NCBI RefSeq assembly: GCF_036898465.1
Contig: NZ_JARUMJ010000001.1
Location: 2,480,001 to 2,544,000, forward strand
Length of the DNA: 64,000 bases
Origin: Streptomyces sp. B21-105
Lineage (GTDB): Bacteria > Actinomycetota > Actinomycetes > Streptomycetales > Streptomycetaceae
Reading direction: 5' to 3'
Shown: positions 29,006-38,148 of the stretch, piece by piece
Position numbering within the stretch: the stretch's first letter is position 1
Layout of the letters: each line of letters starts with the position of its first letter
Program-made: the position numbers and the translations under genes
The notes under the pieces: generated by a model
The model's input: the letters and a program-made list of their open reading frames with translations, nothing else
What the model was told of the DNA's origin: nothing
The model's database searches: none

Positions 29006-29485
29006 ATGATCGAGGGACCGTACGTGGTGCTCGCGGTGCTGGGCGTACTGACGACGGGACTGATGGCCGGGGTCTTCTGCGCCTTCTCCGTCCTGGTGAT
29101 GCGAGGGCTCGCCGCGTTGCCGCCCGCGCAGGGCCTCGCCGCGATGAACGCGATCAACGCCTCGGCGATGACACCGGTGTTCATGGTCCTGTTCCTCGGC
29201 TCCGCGGCCCTGTGCGCGGTGATCACCGTGGTGACGTTCGTACTGTGGCCGGACCACGGGACCGCACGCCTGCTGGTGGGCAGCGCGCTGTATCTGTGCG
29301 GCGCGTTCGGGGTGACCGTCGTGGCGAACGTGCCGCGCAACGAGGCGCTGAAACGGAAGGGGCCGGGCACGCCGGAGGCCGTCGCGTACTGGCCCGTCTA
29401 CGTGCGTGAGTGGACGCGGTGGAACCATGTGCGCACGCTGGCGTCGGCGGCCGCGGCGGCCGCGTACCTGCTCGTCCTGGTCTGA
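29006..29485 (+). CDS. DUF1772 / anthrone oxygenase-family membrane protein
   Basis: A 159-residue protein with four hydrophobic helices (residues 5-30, 52-75, 83-105 and 140-158). The family layout is visible: FCAFSVLVMRGLAALPPAQGLAAMNAINASAMTPVFM in the first half, and GVTVVANVPRNEALKRKGPGTPEAVAYWPVYVREWTRWNHVRTLAS near the end. Anthrone oxygenases in this family oxidise polyketide anthrones, but most bacterial members have no assigned role. GGGAG precedes the ATG. Confidence 0.85.
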   Translation: MIEGPYVVLAVLGVLTTGLMAGVFCAFSVLVMRGLAALPPAQGLAAMNAINASAMTPVFMVLFLGSAALCAVITVVTFVLWPDHGTARLLVGSALYLCGAFGVTVVANVPRNEALKRKGPGTPEAVAYWPVYVREWTRWNHVRTLASAAAAAAYLLVLV

Positions 29486-29599
29486 CCGAAGTCCCCCTGT
29501 CCTGCCCCTCTGCGTGCGGGGCCGGCAGAACGTATCGTGGCCGAGAGAGTGCCGCCCGACGACGCTCGGCCTGTCGTACGCGTACGCAAGGGGCACGCC

Positions 29600-31087
29600 A
29601 TGGCCGATCCCAAGGGATTCATGACCACACCGCGCCGGGACTGGCCCCGTCGGCCGGTCGCCGAACGGGTCGCGGACTGGGACGAGGTGTACGTCCCCGG
29701 GGCGCTGCTGCCCCTCATCGGCAAGCAGGCCGACCGGTGCATGGACTGCGGCGTACCGTTCTGCCACGAGGCGTGTCCGCTCGGCAATCTGATCCCGGAG
29801 TGGAACGACCTGGTGTCGCGGGAGGACTGGCGGGCGGCCGGCGAGCGCCTGCACGCGACGAACAACTTCCCCGAGTTCACCGGCCGGTTGTGTCCGGCGC
29901 CGTGCGAGGCGGGTTGCGTCCTGGCCATCAACCAGCCCGCCGTCACCATCAAGAACGTCGAGGCGGCCATCGCCGACCGGGCCTGGGCCGACGGTCTGAC
30001 GCCGCCGCGTCCGCCGGACCGGCTTTCGGGGAAGACGGTGGCGGTGATCGGCTCCGGGCCCACCGGACTGGCCGCGGCGCAGCAGTTGACCCGGGTCGGG
30101 CACACGGTCGCCGTCTACGAGAAGGACGACCGCGTCGGCGGGCTGATGCGGTACGGCATTCCCGCGTTCAAGATGGAGAAGCGCCATCTCGAACGGCGGA
30201 TCGAGCAGATGCGGGCCGAAGGCACGAAGTTCCGTACGTCGACGACCGTCGGGCGGGACGTCATGGCCGCGGATCTGCGGTCCCGCTACGACGCCGTGGT
30301 GATCGCCACCGGGGCGACCGAGTGGCGCGAACTGCACGTTCCCGGCCGGGAGTTGACCGGCATACAGCAGGCGATGGAGTATCTGCCGCTGGCCAACCGG
30401 GTGTGCGAGGGGGATCTGGAGACGTCCCCGATGTCCGCCGCCGGGAAACACGTCGTCATCGTCGGCGGTGGCGACACGGGCGCCGACTGCCTGGGCACGG
30501 CGGTGCGCGAGGGCGCCGCGTCCGTGACCCAGCTGGACATCTACGCGCAGCCCGGCGCGGAGCGCGACGAGGACGCGGACCCCTGGCCGACGTATCCGAA
30601 GATCTACCGGCTCTCGGCGGCGCACGAGGAGGCGCGCGATCTGGAGTCCGCGCCGGCCGCGGACGCGGACGCCCGGCTGTTCGCCGCGTCCACGCTCCGC
30701 TTCTCCGGCGACGAGACCGGCCACGTGCGGTCCCTGCACCTCACCGAGGTGGACGCGCGCCGCAGGCCGGTGCCGGGCACGGCCCGCGCGCTCCGCGCCG
30801 ACCTGGTGCTGCTCGCCCTCGGTTTCTCCGGACCCGACCGGGAGGACGGGCTCGTCGAACAGCTCGGGCTGGCCCTGGAGCCGCGCGGGACGATCGCGAG
30901 GGACGCCGACTTCGCGACGAACGTCCCCGGTGTCTTCGCCGCGGGGGACGCGGCACGCGGCCAGTCGCTGATCGTGTGGGCCATCGCCGAGGGGCGGGCG
31001 GTGGCGGCGGCGGTCGACCGCCGTCTGACGGGGAGTTCCCGGCTGCCGGCGCCGATCGGCCCGTACGACCGGCCGATGAGCGTCTAG
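29600..31087 (+). CDS. Glutamate synthase small subunit-like (GltD) flavoprotein
   Basis: The 495-residue protein has the GltD layout: an N-terminal 4Fe-4S-type region with CMDCGVPFCHEACP and CPAPCEAGC, an FAD-binding GSGPTGLAAAQ, an NADPH-type fold with VIVGGGDTGADC, and the closing GVFAAGDAARGQSLIVWAIAEGRA. It would pass electrons from NADPH to glutamate synthase or a related partner. No gltB (large subunit) is beside it, so it may be a second, stand-alone copy. AAGGGG precedes the ATG. Confidence 0.92.
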   Translation: MADPKGFMTTPRRDWPRRPVAERVADWDEVYVPGALLPLIGKQADRCMDCGVPFCHEACPLGNLIPEWNDLVSREDWRAAGERLHATNNFPEFTGRLCPAPCEAGCVLAINQPAVTIKNVEAAIADRAWADGLTPPRPPDRLSGKTVAVIGSGPTGLAAAQQLTRVGHTVAVYEKDDRVGGLMRYGIPAFKMEKRHLERRIEQMRAEGTKFRTSTTVGRDVMAADLRSRYDAVVIATGATEWRELHVPGRELTGIQQAMEYLPLANRVCEGDLETSPMSAAGKHVVIVGGGDTGADCLGTAVREGAASVTQLDIYAQPGAERDEDADPWPTYPKIYRLSAAHEEARDLESAPAADADARLFAASTLRFSGDETGHVRSLHLTEVDARRRPVPGTARALRADLVLLALGFSGPDREDGLVEQLGLALEPRGTIARDADFATNVPGVFAAGDAARGQSLIVWAIAEGRAVAAAVDRRLTGSSRLPAPIGPYDRPMSV

Positions 31088-31109
31088 GAGACGGGCCGCC
31101 GCGCACGCC

Positions 31110-31134
31110 CGCGCCGGCGCGGAACGCCGGCGCG
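31110..31134 (+). terminator. Strong GC hairpin after the gltD-like gene
   Basis: CGCGCCGGCG and CGCCGGCGCG pair perfectly over 10 bp around a CGGAA loop, 23 bases after the stop at 31087. Downstream, to the next start at 31261, is a set of short GCAGACGCGCGG-type repeats and no gene. Confidence 0.75.
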
Positions 31135-31260
31135 CCAGGCGGGCAGAACTCCGGCGCGCAGACGCGCGGACTCCGACGAGCAGACGCGCGGGACGCCTTG
31201 GGAGCGAACCGACCGAAGCCGAGACGGACCGGGGAAAGACTGCCGGTAGGGTGCATCCTC

Positions 31261-32682
31261 ATGGCAGATTCATGGGTCAATTCCGCACAGTTGATCGGCG
31301 CGGACCTGCATCTGGAGCTGTCCGGGCCGGGCGGGCGGCGAGCCGCGCTGATGCGGGCGCTGCGCGAGGCCGTGCGCAGTGGACGGCTCACCCCGGGCAC
31401 CCGTCTGCCCCCCTACCGTTCGCTCGCCGCCGACCTCGGCGTCGCACGCAACACGGTGGCCGACGCGTACGCGGAACTGGTCGCGGAAGGCTGGCTGACC
31501 GCCCGGCAGGGTTCCGGCACCCGGGTGGCCGACCGGGCCGAGCCGCCGCGCCGCTCCGAGCGCGTGGCCGTCAAGGCGCCCGCACGCGTGCGCGGCCCCC
31601 GTCACGATCTGCGGCAGGGCGTTCCAGACGCGTCGTCGTTCCCGCGAGCGGCATGGCTGGCCTCCTACCGGCGTGCCCTCCAGCAGGCGCCCACCGAGGC
31701 GTTCGGGCCCGGCGACCCCGCCGGACGCCGGGAACTGCGGGAGGCCCTGACCGAGTACCTGGCACGCGCGCGTGGCGTGCGCACCGTGCCCGAGCGCCTT
31801 GTGATCTGCTCGGGCTTCGCTCACGCACTGCGTGTGCTGTTCACCCCGGGCGGCGGGGTGCTGCGCGGTCCGCTGGCCGTGGAGGCCTACGGGCTGGGCT
31901 TCCACCGGGAGCTGCTGGCGTCGGCGGGCGTACGGACGTCGCCCCTGCCCCTGGACGGGGACGGGGCGTGCGTCGACGGACTGGGGCGTGAGCGTGCGGT
32001 ACTGCTCACCCCGGCGCACCAGTTCCCGACCGGCGGCCCGCTGCACGCCAACCGCCGGGCGGCAGTAATCGACTGGGCACGCGCGCGTGGCGGCGTCGTC
32101 CTGGAGGACGACTACGACGGGGAGTTCCGCTACGACCGCAAGCCGGTCGGGGCGGTGCAGGGACTCGATCCCGAGCGGGTGATCTACATCGGCTCGGTCA
32201 GCAAGAGCCTGTCGCCCGCGCTGCGCCTCGGATGGATGGCGCTGCCCGAGCGGTACGTGGACGGGGTCCTCGCGGCCAAGGGCGAGCGGGAGGCGTGGGC
32301 GAGCGTGCTGGACCAGCTCAGCCTGGCCGACCTCATCGCGTCCGGGTCGTACGACCGTCATGTACGTCGTATGCGGCAGCGTTACCGCAGTCGCCGGGAC
32401 CGGCTGGTCGAGGCGCTCGCCGCGCAGGCGCCGCACGTCGAGGTCACCGGGGTGGCGGCCGGTCTCCACGCGGTGCTGCGGCTGCCGGCGGGCACCGAGC
32501 GGTCGGCGCTGAAGGCCGCCGCCCGGCAGGGCGTCGCGCTGGACGGTCTGGCCGCCTTCCGTCATCCGGCCACGGACATGACGGCGCCGGACGGGCTCGT
32601 CGTCGGATACGCGACGCCGCCCGACCACGCCTACGGGGCGGCGCTGGACGCGCTGTGCCAGGGCCTCCCGCCAAACCCGTGA
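31261..32682 (+). CDS. MocR/PdxR-type GntR regulator with aminotransferase domain
   Basis: The N-terminal winged helix (about residues 20-90: GRLTPGTRLPPYRSLAADLGVARNTVADAYAELVAEGWLTARQGSGTRVA) is joined to a fold-type I PLP domain. The PLP lysine is in YIGSVSKSLSPALRLGW near residue 315, and the PLP-binding aspartate region is VVLEDDYDGEFRYDRKP. MocR regulators use PLP as a ligand and often control pyridoxal or amino acid genes. The target here is not clear; the upstream gene ends at a terminator. TAGGGT eight bases before the ATG suggests a leaderless message. Confidence 0.93.
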   Translation: MADSWVNSAQLIGADLHLELSGPGGRRAALMRALREAVRSGRLTPGTRLPPYRSLAADLGVARNTVADAYAELVAEGWLTARQGSGTRVADRAEPPRRSERVAVKAPARVRGPRHDLRQGVPDASSFPRAAWLASYRRALQQAPTEAFGPGDPAGRRELREALTEYLARARGVRTVPERLVICSGFAHALRVLFTPGGGVLRGPLAVEAYGLGFHRELLASAGVRTSPLPLDGDGACVDGLGRERAVLLTPAHQFPTGGPLHANRRAAVIDWARARGGVVLEDDYDGEFRYDRKPVGAVQGLDPERVIYIGSVSKSLSPALRLGWMALPERYVDGVLAAKGEREAWASVLDQLSLADLIASGSYDRHVRRMRQRYRSRRDRLVEALAAQAPHVEVTGVAAGLHAVLRLPAGTERSALKAAARQGVALDGLAAFRHPATDMTAPDGLVVGYATPPDHAYGAALDALCQGLPPNP

Positions 32683-32959
32683 CGGCGCCCCGCCCACGGA
32701 CGGGTCACGGCCGACGGCCGAGTCACGGCGAGCCGTCGGACGCCCTGGGGGAGGGCCGGCATCTGCCCGGCCGGGTCCGGTCCGGTCCGTCCAGTCTGTC
32801 CGGTCCGGACCCGTCGGGTCATGAGGCTCCCCGTAAGCGTCTGACGCGGTCGATGAGGATCAATTCAGTGCCAAAGTTAGGAAGTCGAGCGAAGGAAAAG
32901 GCAATCGACAGACGTCCACGGCATCGCCGAAACGTCATGGCAAGTCACCGCAAGTCACT

Positions 32960-33214
32960 TCACGACAACAGGAAGTCCGCCTCTCCCGCCTTCGCTCCCT
33001 CGATGAAGGCCGTCATCTCGTCGGTGGTGTAGATCAACGCCGGACCGTCCGGGTCGGTGGACTGACGGACGGCGATCCGGCCGTCGGCGAGCTTCATCGC
33101 CTCCAGGCAGTTCCCGCCGTTCCCGCCGCTCCACGGCTTGTGCCAGCCTTCACTGCCCAAGTCCTGCGCGGGCATGCCGTTGTAGACCCGTTTGCGCGGC
33201 TTGATGCGATCCAT
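32960..33214 (-). CDS. DUF397-domain protein
   Basis: An 84-residue DUF397 protein with the family core WHKPWSGGNGGNCLEAMKLADGRIAVRQSTDPDGPALIYTTDEM. DUF397 genes are small partners of Scr1-type HTH regulators in Streptomyces and can bind and modulate them. Its ATG directly follows the HTH stop (TGAATG), so they form an operon. The interval 32683-32959 after the MocR gene contains short TCCGGTCC repeats and then a low-GC stretch, with no gene. Confidence 0.9.
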   Translation of the reverse strand: MDRIKPRKRVYNGMPAQDLGSEGWHKPWSGGNGGNCLEAMKLADGRIAVRQSTDPDGPALIYTTDEMTAFIEGAKAGEADFLLS

Positions 33215-34075
33215 TCACAACTCCTTGCGGAGATCCCGGAGGATCTCCTTCGTGCGATGTGCTGTAGCGGCCTGCGCCGCCATGCGGTCCATGACCTCGA
33301 GGTGGGTCGCCACCTCGGTACGCGCGTCGAGATAGACCGCGCCGGTCAGGTACTCGCTGTAGACCATGTCCGGAAGCTCCGGCATGGCGAATCGGAAGAG
33401 CACGAAGGGCCCGTACGTGCCCGGGTGCGGCCCGCTCGCGAACGGGGCGACCTGCAACGTCACGTTCGGCAGCTCCGCGGCCTCGAGCAGTTTGCCGATC
33501 TGCGCGCGCATCACCTCCGGGCCGCCCGCCGGGCGGCGCAGGACGGTCTCGTCCATCACGACCCACAACCGGGGCGCGTCCTCGCGGGTGAGCAGATCCT
33601 GGCGTTGTATGCGCAGCGCGACGAGGCGCTCGATGTCCTCCGGCCGGGTCTGGCCGATCGCGCCGGACCGCAGAACCCCACGCGCGTAGTCCTCGGTCTG
33701 GAGCAGTCCGGGAACGAAGTGGGGCTCGTACTGGCGGATGAGAGCCGCCGCGCCCTCAAGACTGACGTGCATCGAGAACCAGCCGGGCAGGACGTCGTGG
33801 AAGCGCTGCCACCAGCCCGGCTTGTTGGCGTCCTCGGCGAGCTGGACGAAACCCTCGGCCTCCTCGTCGGTGACCCCGTAGGCCTTCAGCAGCAGCTGAA
33901 GGTACGGAATCTTGAGGCTGACCTCGGCCATCTCCATGCGGCGGACCGTGGCGGGCGCGACGCGCAGAATGCCGGCGGCCTCCTCGCGCTTGAGCCCGGC
34001 GCGTTCCCGCAGGTCCAGCAGACGCCGACCGAGGACGACCTGTCCGACCGTCGGCGCGGACCGCGGTTCGCTCAC
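33215..34075 (-). CDS. Scr1-type helix-turn-helix regulator (XRE plus DUF5753)
   Basis: The 286-residue protein begins with an XRE helix-turn-helix (LGRRLLDLRERAGLKREEAAGILRVAPATVRRMEMAEVSLKIPYLQLLLKAYGV, about residues 15-70). The DUF5753 domain follows (LIRQYEPHFVPGLLQTEDYARGVL to the end). This is the WhiJ/Scr1-like class common in Streptomyces and paired with DUF397 proteins in developmental or antibiotic control. The GTG at 34075 has GGAGG eight bases upstream. It is divergent from an ATP-binding protein with a palindrome in between. Confidence 0.92.
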   Translation of the reverse strand: MSEPRSAPTVGQVVLGRRLLDLRERAGLKREEAAGILRVAPATVRRMEMAEVSLKIPYLQLLLKAYGVTDEEAEGFVQLAEDANKPGWWQRFHDVLPGWFSMHVSLEGAAALIRQYEPHFVPGLLQTEDYARGVLRSGAIGQTRPEDIERLVALRIQRQDLLTREDAPRLWVVMDETVLRRPAGGPEVMRAQIGKLLEAAELPNVTLQVAPFASGPHPGTYGPFVLFRFAMPELPDMVYSEYLTGAVYLDARTEVATHLEVMDRMAAQAATAHRTKEILRDLRKEL

Positions 34076-34310
34076 GCTCCACCTCCACGAAGAGCCCGGC
34101 CGGTCACGCGGGGCCCCACGAGCCCCGACCCGGCCGGTCCACGAAAAGAATCCCGACAGCCCTACGGCGCCGCTCGAGGCATGTCCGAAGGCCTGCACGG
34201 ATGAGTACGGGTCTCCGGCGATCCCGACCGGCGCCGTTCTACGTGCTGTTGCGGAGCAGTGTGCCACGGCCCTCCACCGCGTCACACGGCACTCTGCATT
34301 TTTCAGAGTG

Positions 34311-34325
34311 ACACTTGCCAAGTGT
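34311..34325. promoter_or_regulatory. Palindrome in the HTH/ATP-binding divergent region, candidate operator
   Basis: ACACTTGCCAAGTGT is an inverted repeat with 6-bp arms (ACACTT/AAGTGT) and a three-base centre. It lies 17 bases before the likely GTG of the ATP-binding gene and 236 bases from the HTH gene start. The remaining intergenic sequence (34076-34310) holds no gene. A binding site for the divergent HTH protein is the simplest idea. Confidence 0.5.
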
Positions 34326-34341
34326 TCACGGCGGGGCGATA

Positions 34342-35307
34342 GTGGCAAGCGTGATTCCGTCCGCGCCCTTAGGAACAGACGCCGCCGCAGGCCGCCCCCA
34401 GGGTCTCGGTGCCAGCGCGGGAGCAGGCCCCGACCAGGCTGCTGCCGAGCGCCGGTTCCGATTCGAGCTGGCCGCCCACCCGGGTTCCCCCGCCCAGGCC
34501 AGACGCCTGACGAGGGCCCGGCTCACGGGCTGGTCGGTCTGCGAGGACACCTGCGACACCGCCGTCCTGGTCGTCTCCGAACTGGTCACCAACGCGATCG
34601 TGCACACCGCGAGCGACATCGTCGTCTGCGAGCTGCACGACGGCGACGACCTGGTCCGCATAGCCGTGCGCGACCAGGGCTGCGCCCCCGGTGAGCCGCA
34701 TCCCTCTCCGCAGCGGCCCGAGGAGGAGCACGGGCGCGGACTGATCCTGGTCGAGGCCGTCTGCCACTCCTGGGGCGCCCAGGAACACGGGCCCGGCCTG
34801 CTGGTCTGGGCCGACCTGCCGCGCAAGGCCGACGTCCCCCGCGACCCGGCCGAACCCCTCAACAGCCTCGGCGTCGACGCCGCCGCGTCGCACCCCTGCG
34901 ACCTCGGTGACCTCCTCGACACCCAGGACGAGTTCCACGACGGCCCCACGCGGCCGTCCGCCGTCCCGCCCGGGCCGCGCAACGACCTCGGCTGGGGCGC
35001 CCGCCCGAAGCCGGGGCCGGCCGACGACCCGGCCGACGACGACGAGCCCGCCGAACAGCGACTCCACACGACGACCGGCCCGGCGGCGGTCGCCCCCGCG
35101 CAGGCGCGCCCGCATCCCGCGTCCGGCGGCACCGGCGTCCTGGCCGCCCGCGTCGCACCGCAGTGGCACCGCGCGGCCGACCACAACGCCGCCGAGGGCC
35201 GCGACGCCCGACACCGCTGGGCGGCCGGTCACGCCGCGGCCGCACTCCCGCACCCCCTCCCCCACCCCCACCCGCTCGAGCCCGGCCGCGAGCGGGGAAG
35301 GACGTGA
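34342..35307 (+). CDS. RsbW-like ATP-binding regulatory protein (HATPase_c)
   Basis: The first 150 residues form a GHKL ATPase domain of the anti-sigma kinase type: AVLVVSELVTNAIVHTAS (N box), VRIAVRDQGCAPGEPH (G1 box) and EEHGRGLILVEAVCHSWG (G2 box). The last 170 residues are Asp/Pro/His/Ala-rich and look disordered. Such proteins commonly sit beside Scr1/DUF397 genes in Streptomyces. The GTG at 34342 (VASVIPSAPL) was preferred; GTG 34351 is close. Its stop overlaps the next gene (GTGA). Confidence 0.82.
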   Translation: MASVIPSAPLGTDAAAGRPQGLGASAGAGPDQAAAERRFRFELAAHPGSPAQARRLTRARLTGWSVCEDTCDTAVLVVSELVTNAIVHTASDIVVCELHDGDDLVRIAVRDQGCAPGEPHPSPQRPEEEHGRGLILVEAVCHSWGAQEHGPGLLVWADLPRKADVPRDPAEPLNSLGVDAAASHPCDLGDLLDTQDEFHDGPTRPSAVPPGPRNDLGWGARPKPGPADDPADDDEPAEQRLHTTTGPAAVAPAQARPHPASGGTGVLAARVAPQWHRAADHNAAEGRDARHRWAAGHAAAALPHPLPHPHPLEPGRERGRT

Positions 35308-35750
35308 ACCCCGCCCCCGGCCGGGCCCCCGTGCTCACCCTCGACACACTGGTGCGCCTGCAACGCGGACCGTGCGGTCCGCCCACTGCCGCACCCCCGC
35401 CCCGGCTCGCCCTCCCGGAGGGCATGACCGCCCCGTTGGGCTGTGACGCCGTCTCGGTCCCCGCCCGCCTGGGCCCGCTGCTGATGTCACGCCTGCCGCG
35501 CCTGGGCTGTGTCTACGCCGACCAGGCGCACTGGTGGTGGATGGTCCCGTCGGACTCCGACTACGCGGTGGAATGGCCCGCGCCCGCGCACTACGCCACG
35601 GGCGCGCTCCTCACGGGCTCCCCGCAGGTCCCCGCTCTCATCCACCGACCGGACGGCACCCTTCCCTACACCCCGCCGATCCCGCTCTACCTGGCCCTGT
35701 GCCGCCTCACGGACTCGACGCCCGTCTGGTCGCGGCCGATCAGCGCCTGA
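35304..35750 (+). CDS. Conserved hypothetical protein following the ATP-binding gene
   Basis: A 148-residue protein with TLDTLVRLQRGPCGPP near the start, MSRLPRLGCVYADQAHWWWMVPSDSDYAVEWPAPAHYATGALL in the middle, and RPDGTLPYTPPIPLYLALCRL near the end. The tryptophan-rich centre looks like a ligand-binding or protein-contact domain. The GTG overlaps the previous stop (GTGA) and has GGGGAAGGA upstream, so the two genes are translationally coupled. No function is known to me. The following 35751-36045 contains no gene. Confidence 0.75.
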   Translation: MNPAPGRAPVLTLDTLVRLQRGPCGPPTAAPPPRLALPEGMTAPLGCDAVSVPARLGPLLMSRLPRLGCVYADQAHWWWMVPSDSDYAVEWPAPAHYATGALLTGSPQVPALIHRPDGTLPYTPPIPLYLALCRLTDSTPVWSRPISA

Positions 35751-36045
35751 GCGACACCGTCCGAACCCTCCGGCGAGCGGCCGTCGTCGCCGCCGTCCCC
35801 GGAGCACGCCCGCGCGTCCTGTCTCCCTCCTCCTGCGCCCTGCCCACGAGGCTCCTCGTCCCGCGATAGTGGCCGTCGTCCGCGACGCGATCGGGGAGGC
35901 CGGCGGTGGGGCAGGCACGACAGGCGGGAAACGGACGTCCGACGGAGAAGGAGCGACAGCCGGAACGGGAGGGTCAGGACGCGGAGCAGGACGCGGGGGC
36001 AGGACGCACGTCCCGACGACCGTGACGTGTCTCAGAAGGAACTCT

Positions 36046-38070
36046 GTGATGCGCCGGTCCGTATCCGCGTCCCTGCCTCGTCACCGTCGGGTTGTCTCGG
36101 TCTTCGCCCAGGTGAACGTGTGCGAGATCGCCGGGCTGAGGCTGGCCGAGGGGGCGATGCGCCCGCGATTCGAGCAGGATCGCTGGGTGTTCTCCGGTCT
36201 GGTGGACTCGCACCGGATGATCACCGAGCGCGAGCAAATCTGGGACTTCACCGAGATCATCAATCCGCAGTGGCGGGTCGTGGCCAAGGAGATCCTGTTG
36301 GCGATGCTGGCCCCGCAGTACGAGGCGGTGCTGGAGTGCGCGCATGCGCTGCGGGCGGCTCGCTCCCCTCGGACTCTCAACGGCTTCCTGGAGAAGTACA
36401 TCGAGTGGTTCAACTGGCTTACAGAGAAAGGCATTACCTCTCTGCGTGGCGTCTCGCAGGAACTGTGTAAGCGCTATCTGGAGGAACGCTCATGGAGCGT
36501 TCCTCGCCTGGGGCGGCCCCGACGACGTCTGGAGCCGTACTCGGGGTTCGTACCGTGGAAGGGGAAGACCTCCACCCAGGTCGTCGGCTACAAGTCGAAG
36601 GGGCCGAACCTGACACCTCCCGTGCCGGACTCCATGCTGCAACCGTTGCTGGCCACCTGCCTGCACCTGGTCAACGAGGTGGGGCCGCATCTCGTAGATC
36701 TGATGGAGACGGTGCGTGCCGACAGAGCGGCCCTTCCGACGTCGGGCGGCGTGACGCTCGCGCAGCTCCCCGCTCTGCGGCAGGTCCTGGAGCGCATGCG
36801 GACATCGGGTGCGCCCCTGCCGGCAGTCGATGACGCTCAGCTGCGCAAGCGGACCACGCTGGGAGAAGAGGGCCCGCTGAAGCATCTGGGCTGGGAAGCC
36901 CTCGCCCGCACGGTCGGCGCCCGGAGATTCGGGGACGACGCGCGGCAGGCTCTGATCCCAGAGCTGACCGCGCTGGCCGCCGAGGTCGGCTTCCAGCCGC
37001 CGCTGGCCAGACAGGCCGCGGTAATCCCGCGTGTGGTCGACGGCGAGCTCGTGCCATGGACGCTGCCGCTGGCCGACGGTGATCTCTTCTTCATGGTCGA
37101 TCACGCAGTGACGGCCTGTCTGGTGGTGACCTGCGCACTCAGTGGGATGCGGACCAGTGAACTGTTGGAGCTCGAAGCTGGCTGCCGACTCGCCGCCGTG
37201 GCGACGCCCGGGGGCGGCCGTCGGTTCCGGCTCGCCAGCCGCCTGATCAAGGGGCAGAAGTTCGGAGGCGTCCCAGACGAGTGGGTGGTCATCGAGCAGG
37301 TGGACCACGCGGTGGCCCTTGCCGAACTGCTGGTGCACCGGCCAGCCGGTGAGGCGCTGTTCTGCACCATCGACCTGGCCGGCCGGTTGAAGAATCTGCG
37401 CGGCTGGCTGGAGCGGACCGGCAACCGGGAACGCTGGGGCTTGCCGGTCATTCCCCAAGGTCCGCTCAGCGCCCGGATGTTGCGCCGGACGCTGTCCCTG
37501 GCCATCGCAGAACGGCCCGGCGGCCTCCTGGCGGCGAAGATCGCCCTCAAGCACATCTCCGTGGCCACCACGGAAGGCTATGCCGCTCGCCCCGGCGGCT
37601 CCCAGCGACTGTTCCATGCCGAGGTCGAGGAAGCTGAGGAGGCCCATCACGTGCAGCTGACGGTGGAGGCATTCCGGGATGTCCAGGCGGGCCGGATGCC
37701 CGCCGGTCCGGGTGCGCGGAGCCTGATCGAGGCGTTCCACCACGTGGACGCTCAGTTGAAGAACGCGGCCCGTACGGACCCGAAGATCCTCAAGGACGAC
37801 CGTCACCTGGAGGGACTCCTGCGCAAGCAGGCCAGGACACTCCACGTCGGGCCCGCCAACTTCTGCTGGTTCCGCGACCCGTCCAAAGCCCTATGCCTGC
37901 GCCTGGCCGGCACGCCTAATGCCACGAAGCCGCTGGTAGGGATGTGTGACTCGGCGCGCTGCCCGCAGGCCACCCACCATCCGTGTCACCGTCCCGTGTG
38001 GGCCGGGCAGGCCACCGCCATCGACGTGTTCATAGTCCCCGGGTCGCCAAGGGCGAGAAGGCGCGGCTGA
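36046..38070 (+). CDS. Tyrosine-type site-specific recombinase
   Basis: The protein (674 codons) resembles the large Tn554-like/phage integrase class. The catalytic core shows TCALSGMRTSELLELEAGC (first Arg, near residue 368), a central RLIKGQKFGG (Lys), LSARMLRRTLSLAIAERPGG, and LKHISVATTEGYAARPG with the His and nucleophile Tyr near 502-513. The C-terminal FCWFRDPSKALCL...CDSARCP has Cys pairs that could bind zinc. At about 38040 the sense continues in another frame (VAKGEKARLTPERDRALRVV) to a TGA at 38145, so the last residues are probably frameshifted. AGAAGGA precedes the GTG. Confidence 0.83.
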   Translation: MMRRSVSASLPRHRRVVSVFAQVNVCEIAGLRLAEGAMRPRFEQDRWVFSGLVDSHRMITEREQIWDFTEIINPQWRVVAKEILLAMLAPQYEAVLECAHALRAARSPRTLNGFLEKYIEWFNWLTEKGITSLRGVSQELCKRYLEERSWSVPRLGRPRRRLEPYSGFVPWKGKTSTQVVGYKSKGPNLTPPVPDSMLQPLLATCLHLVNEVGPHLVDLMETVRADRAALPTSGGVTLAQLPALRQVLERMRTSGAPLPAVDDAQLRKRTTLGEEGPLKHLGWEALARTVGARRFGDDARQALIPELTALAAEVGFQPPLARQAAVIPRVVDGELVPWTLPLADGDLFFMVDHAVTACLVVTCALSGMRTSELLELEAGCRLAAVATPGGGRRFRLASRLIKGQKFGGVPDEWVVIEQVDHAVALAELLVHRPAGEALFCTIDLAGRLKNLRGWLERTGNRERWGLPVIPQGPLSARMLRRTLSLAIAERPGGLLAAKIALKHISVATTEGYAARPGGSQRLFHAEVEEAEEAHHVQLTVEAFRDVQAGRMPAGPGARSLIEAFHHVDAQLKNAARTDPKILKDDRHLEGLLRKQARTLHVGPANFCWFRDPSKALCLRLAGTPNATKPLVGMCDSARCPQATHHPCHRPVWAGQATAIDVFIVPGSPRARRRG

Positions 38071-38148
38071 CCCCCGAACGCGACCGCGCCCTGCGAGTAG
38101 TCGCCGAGATCGACGCCGCCCAGACCGTTTCCATTGGAGAGGACTGAG

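Noticed and set aside
35751..36045. Attachment site or tRNA next to the recombinase
   Set aside because: No tRNA-like cloverleaf and no direct repeat with the region after 38646 could be found by eye.
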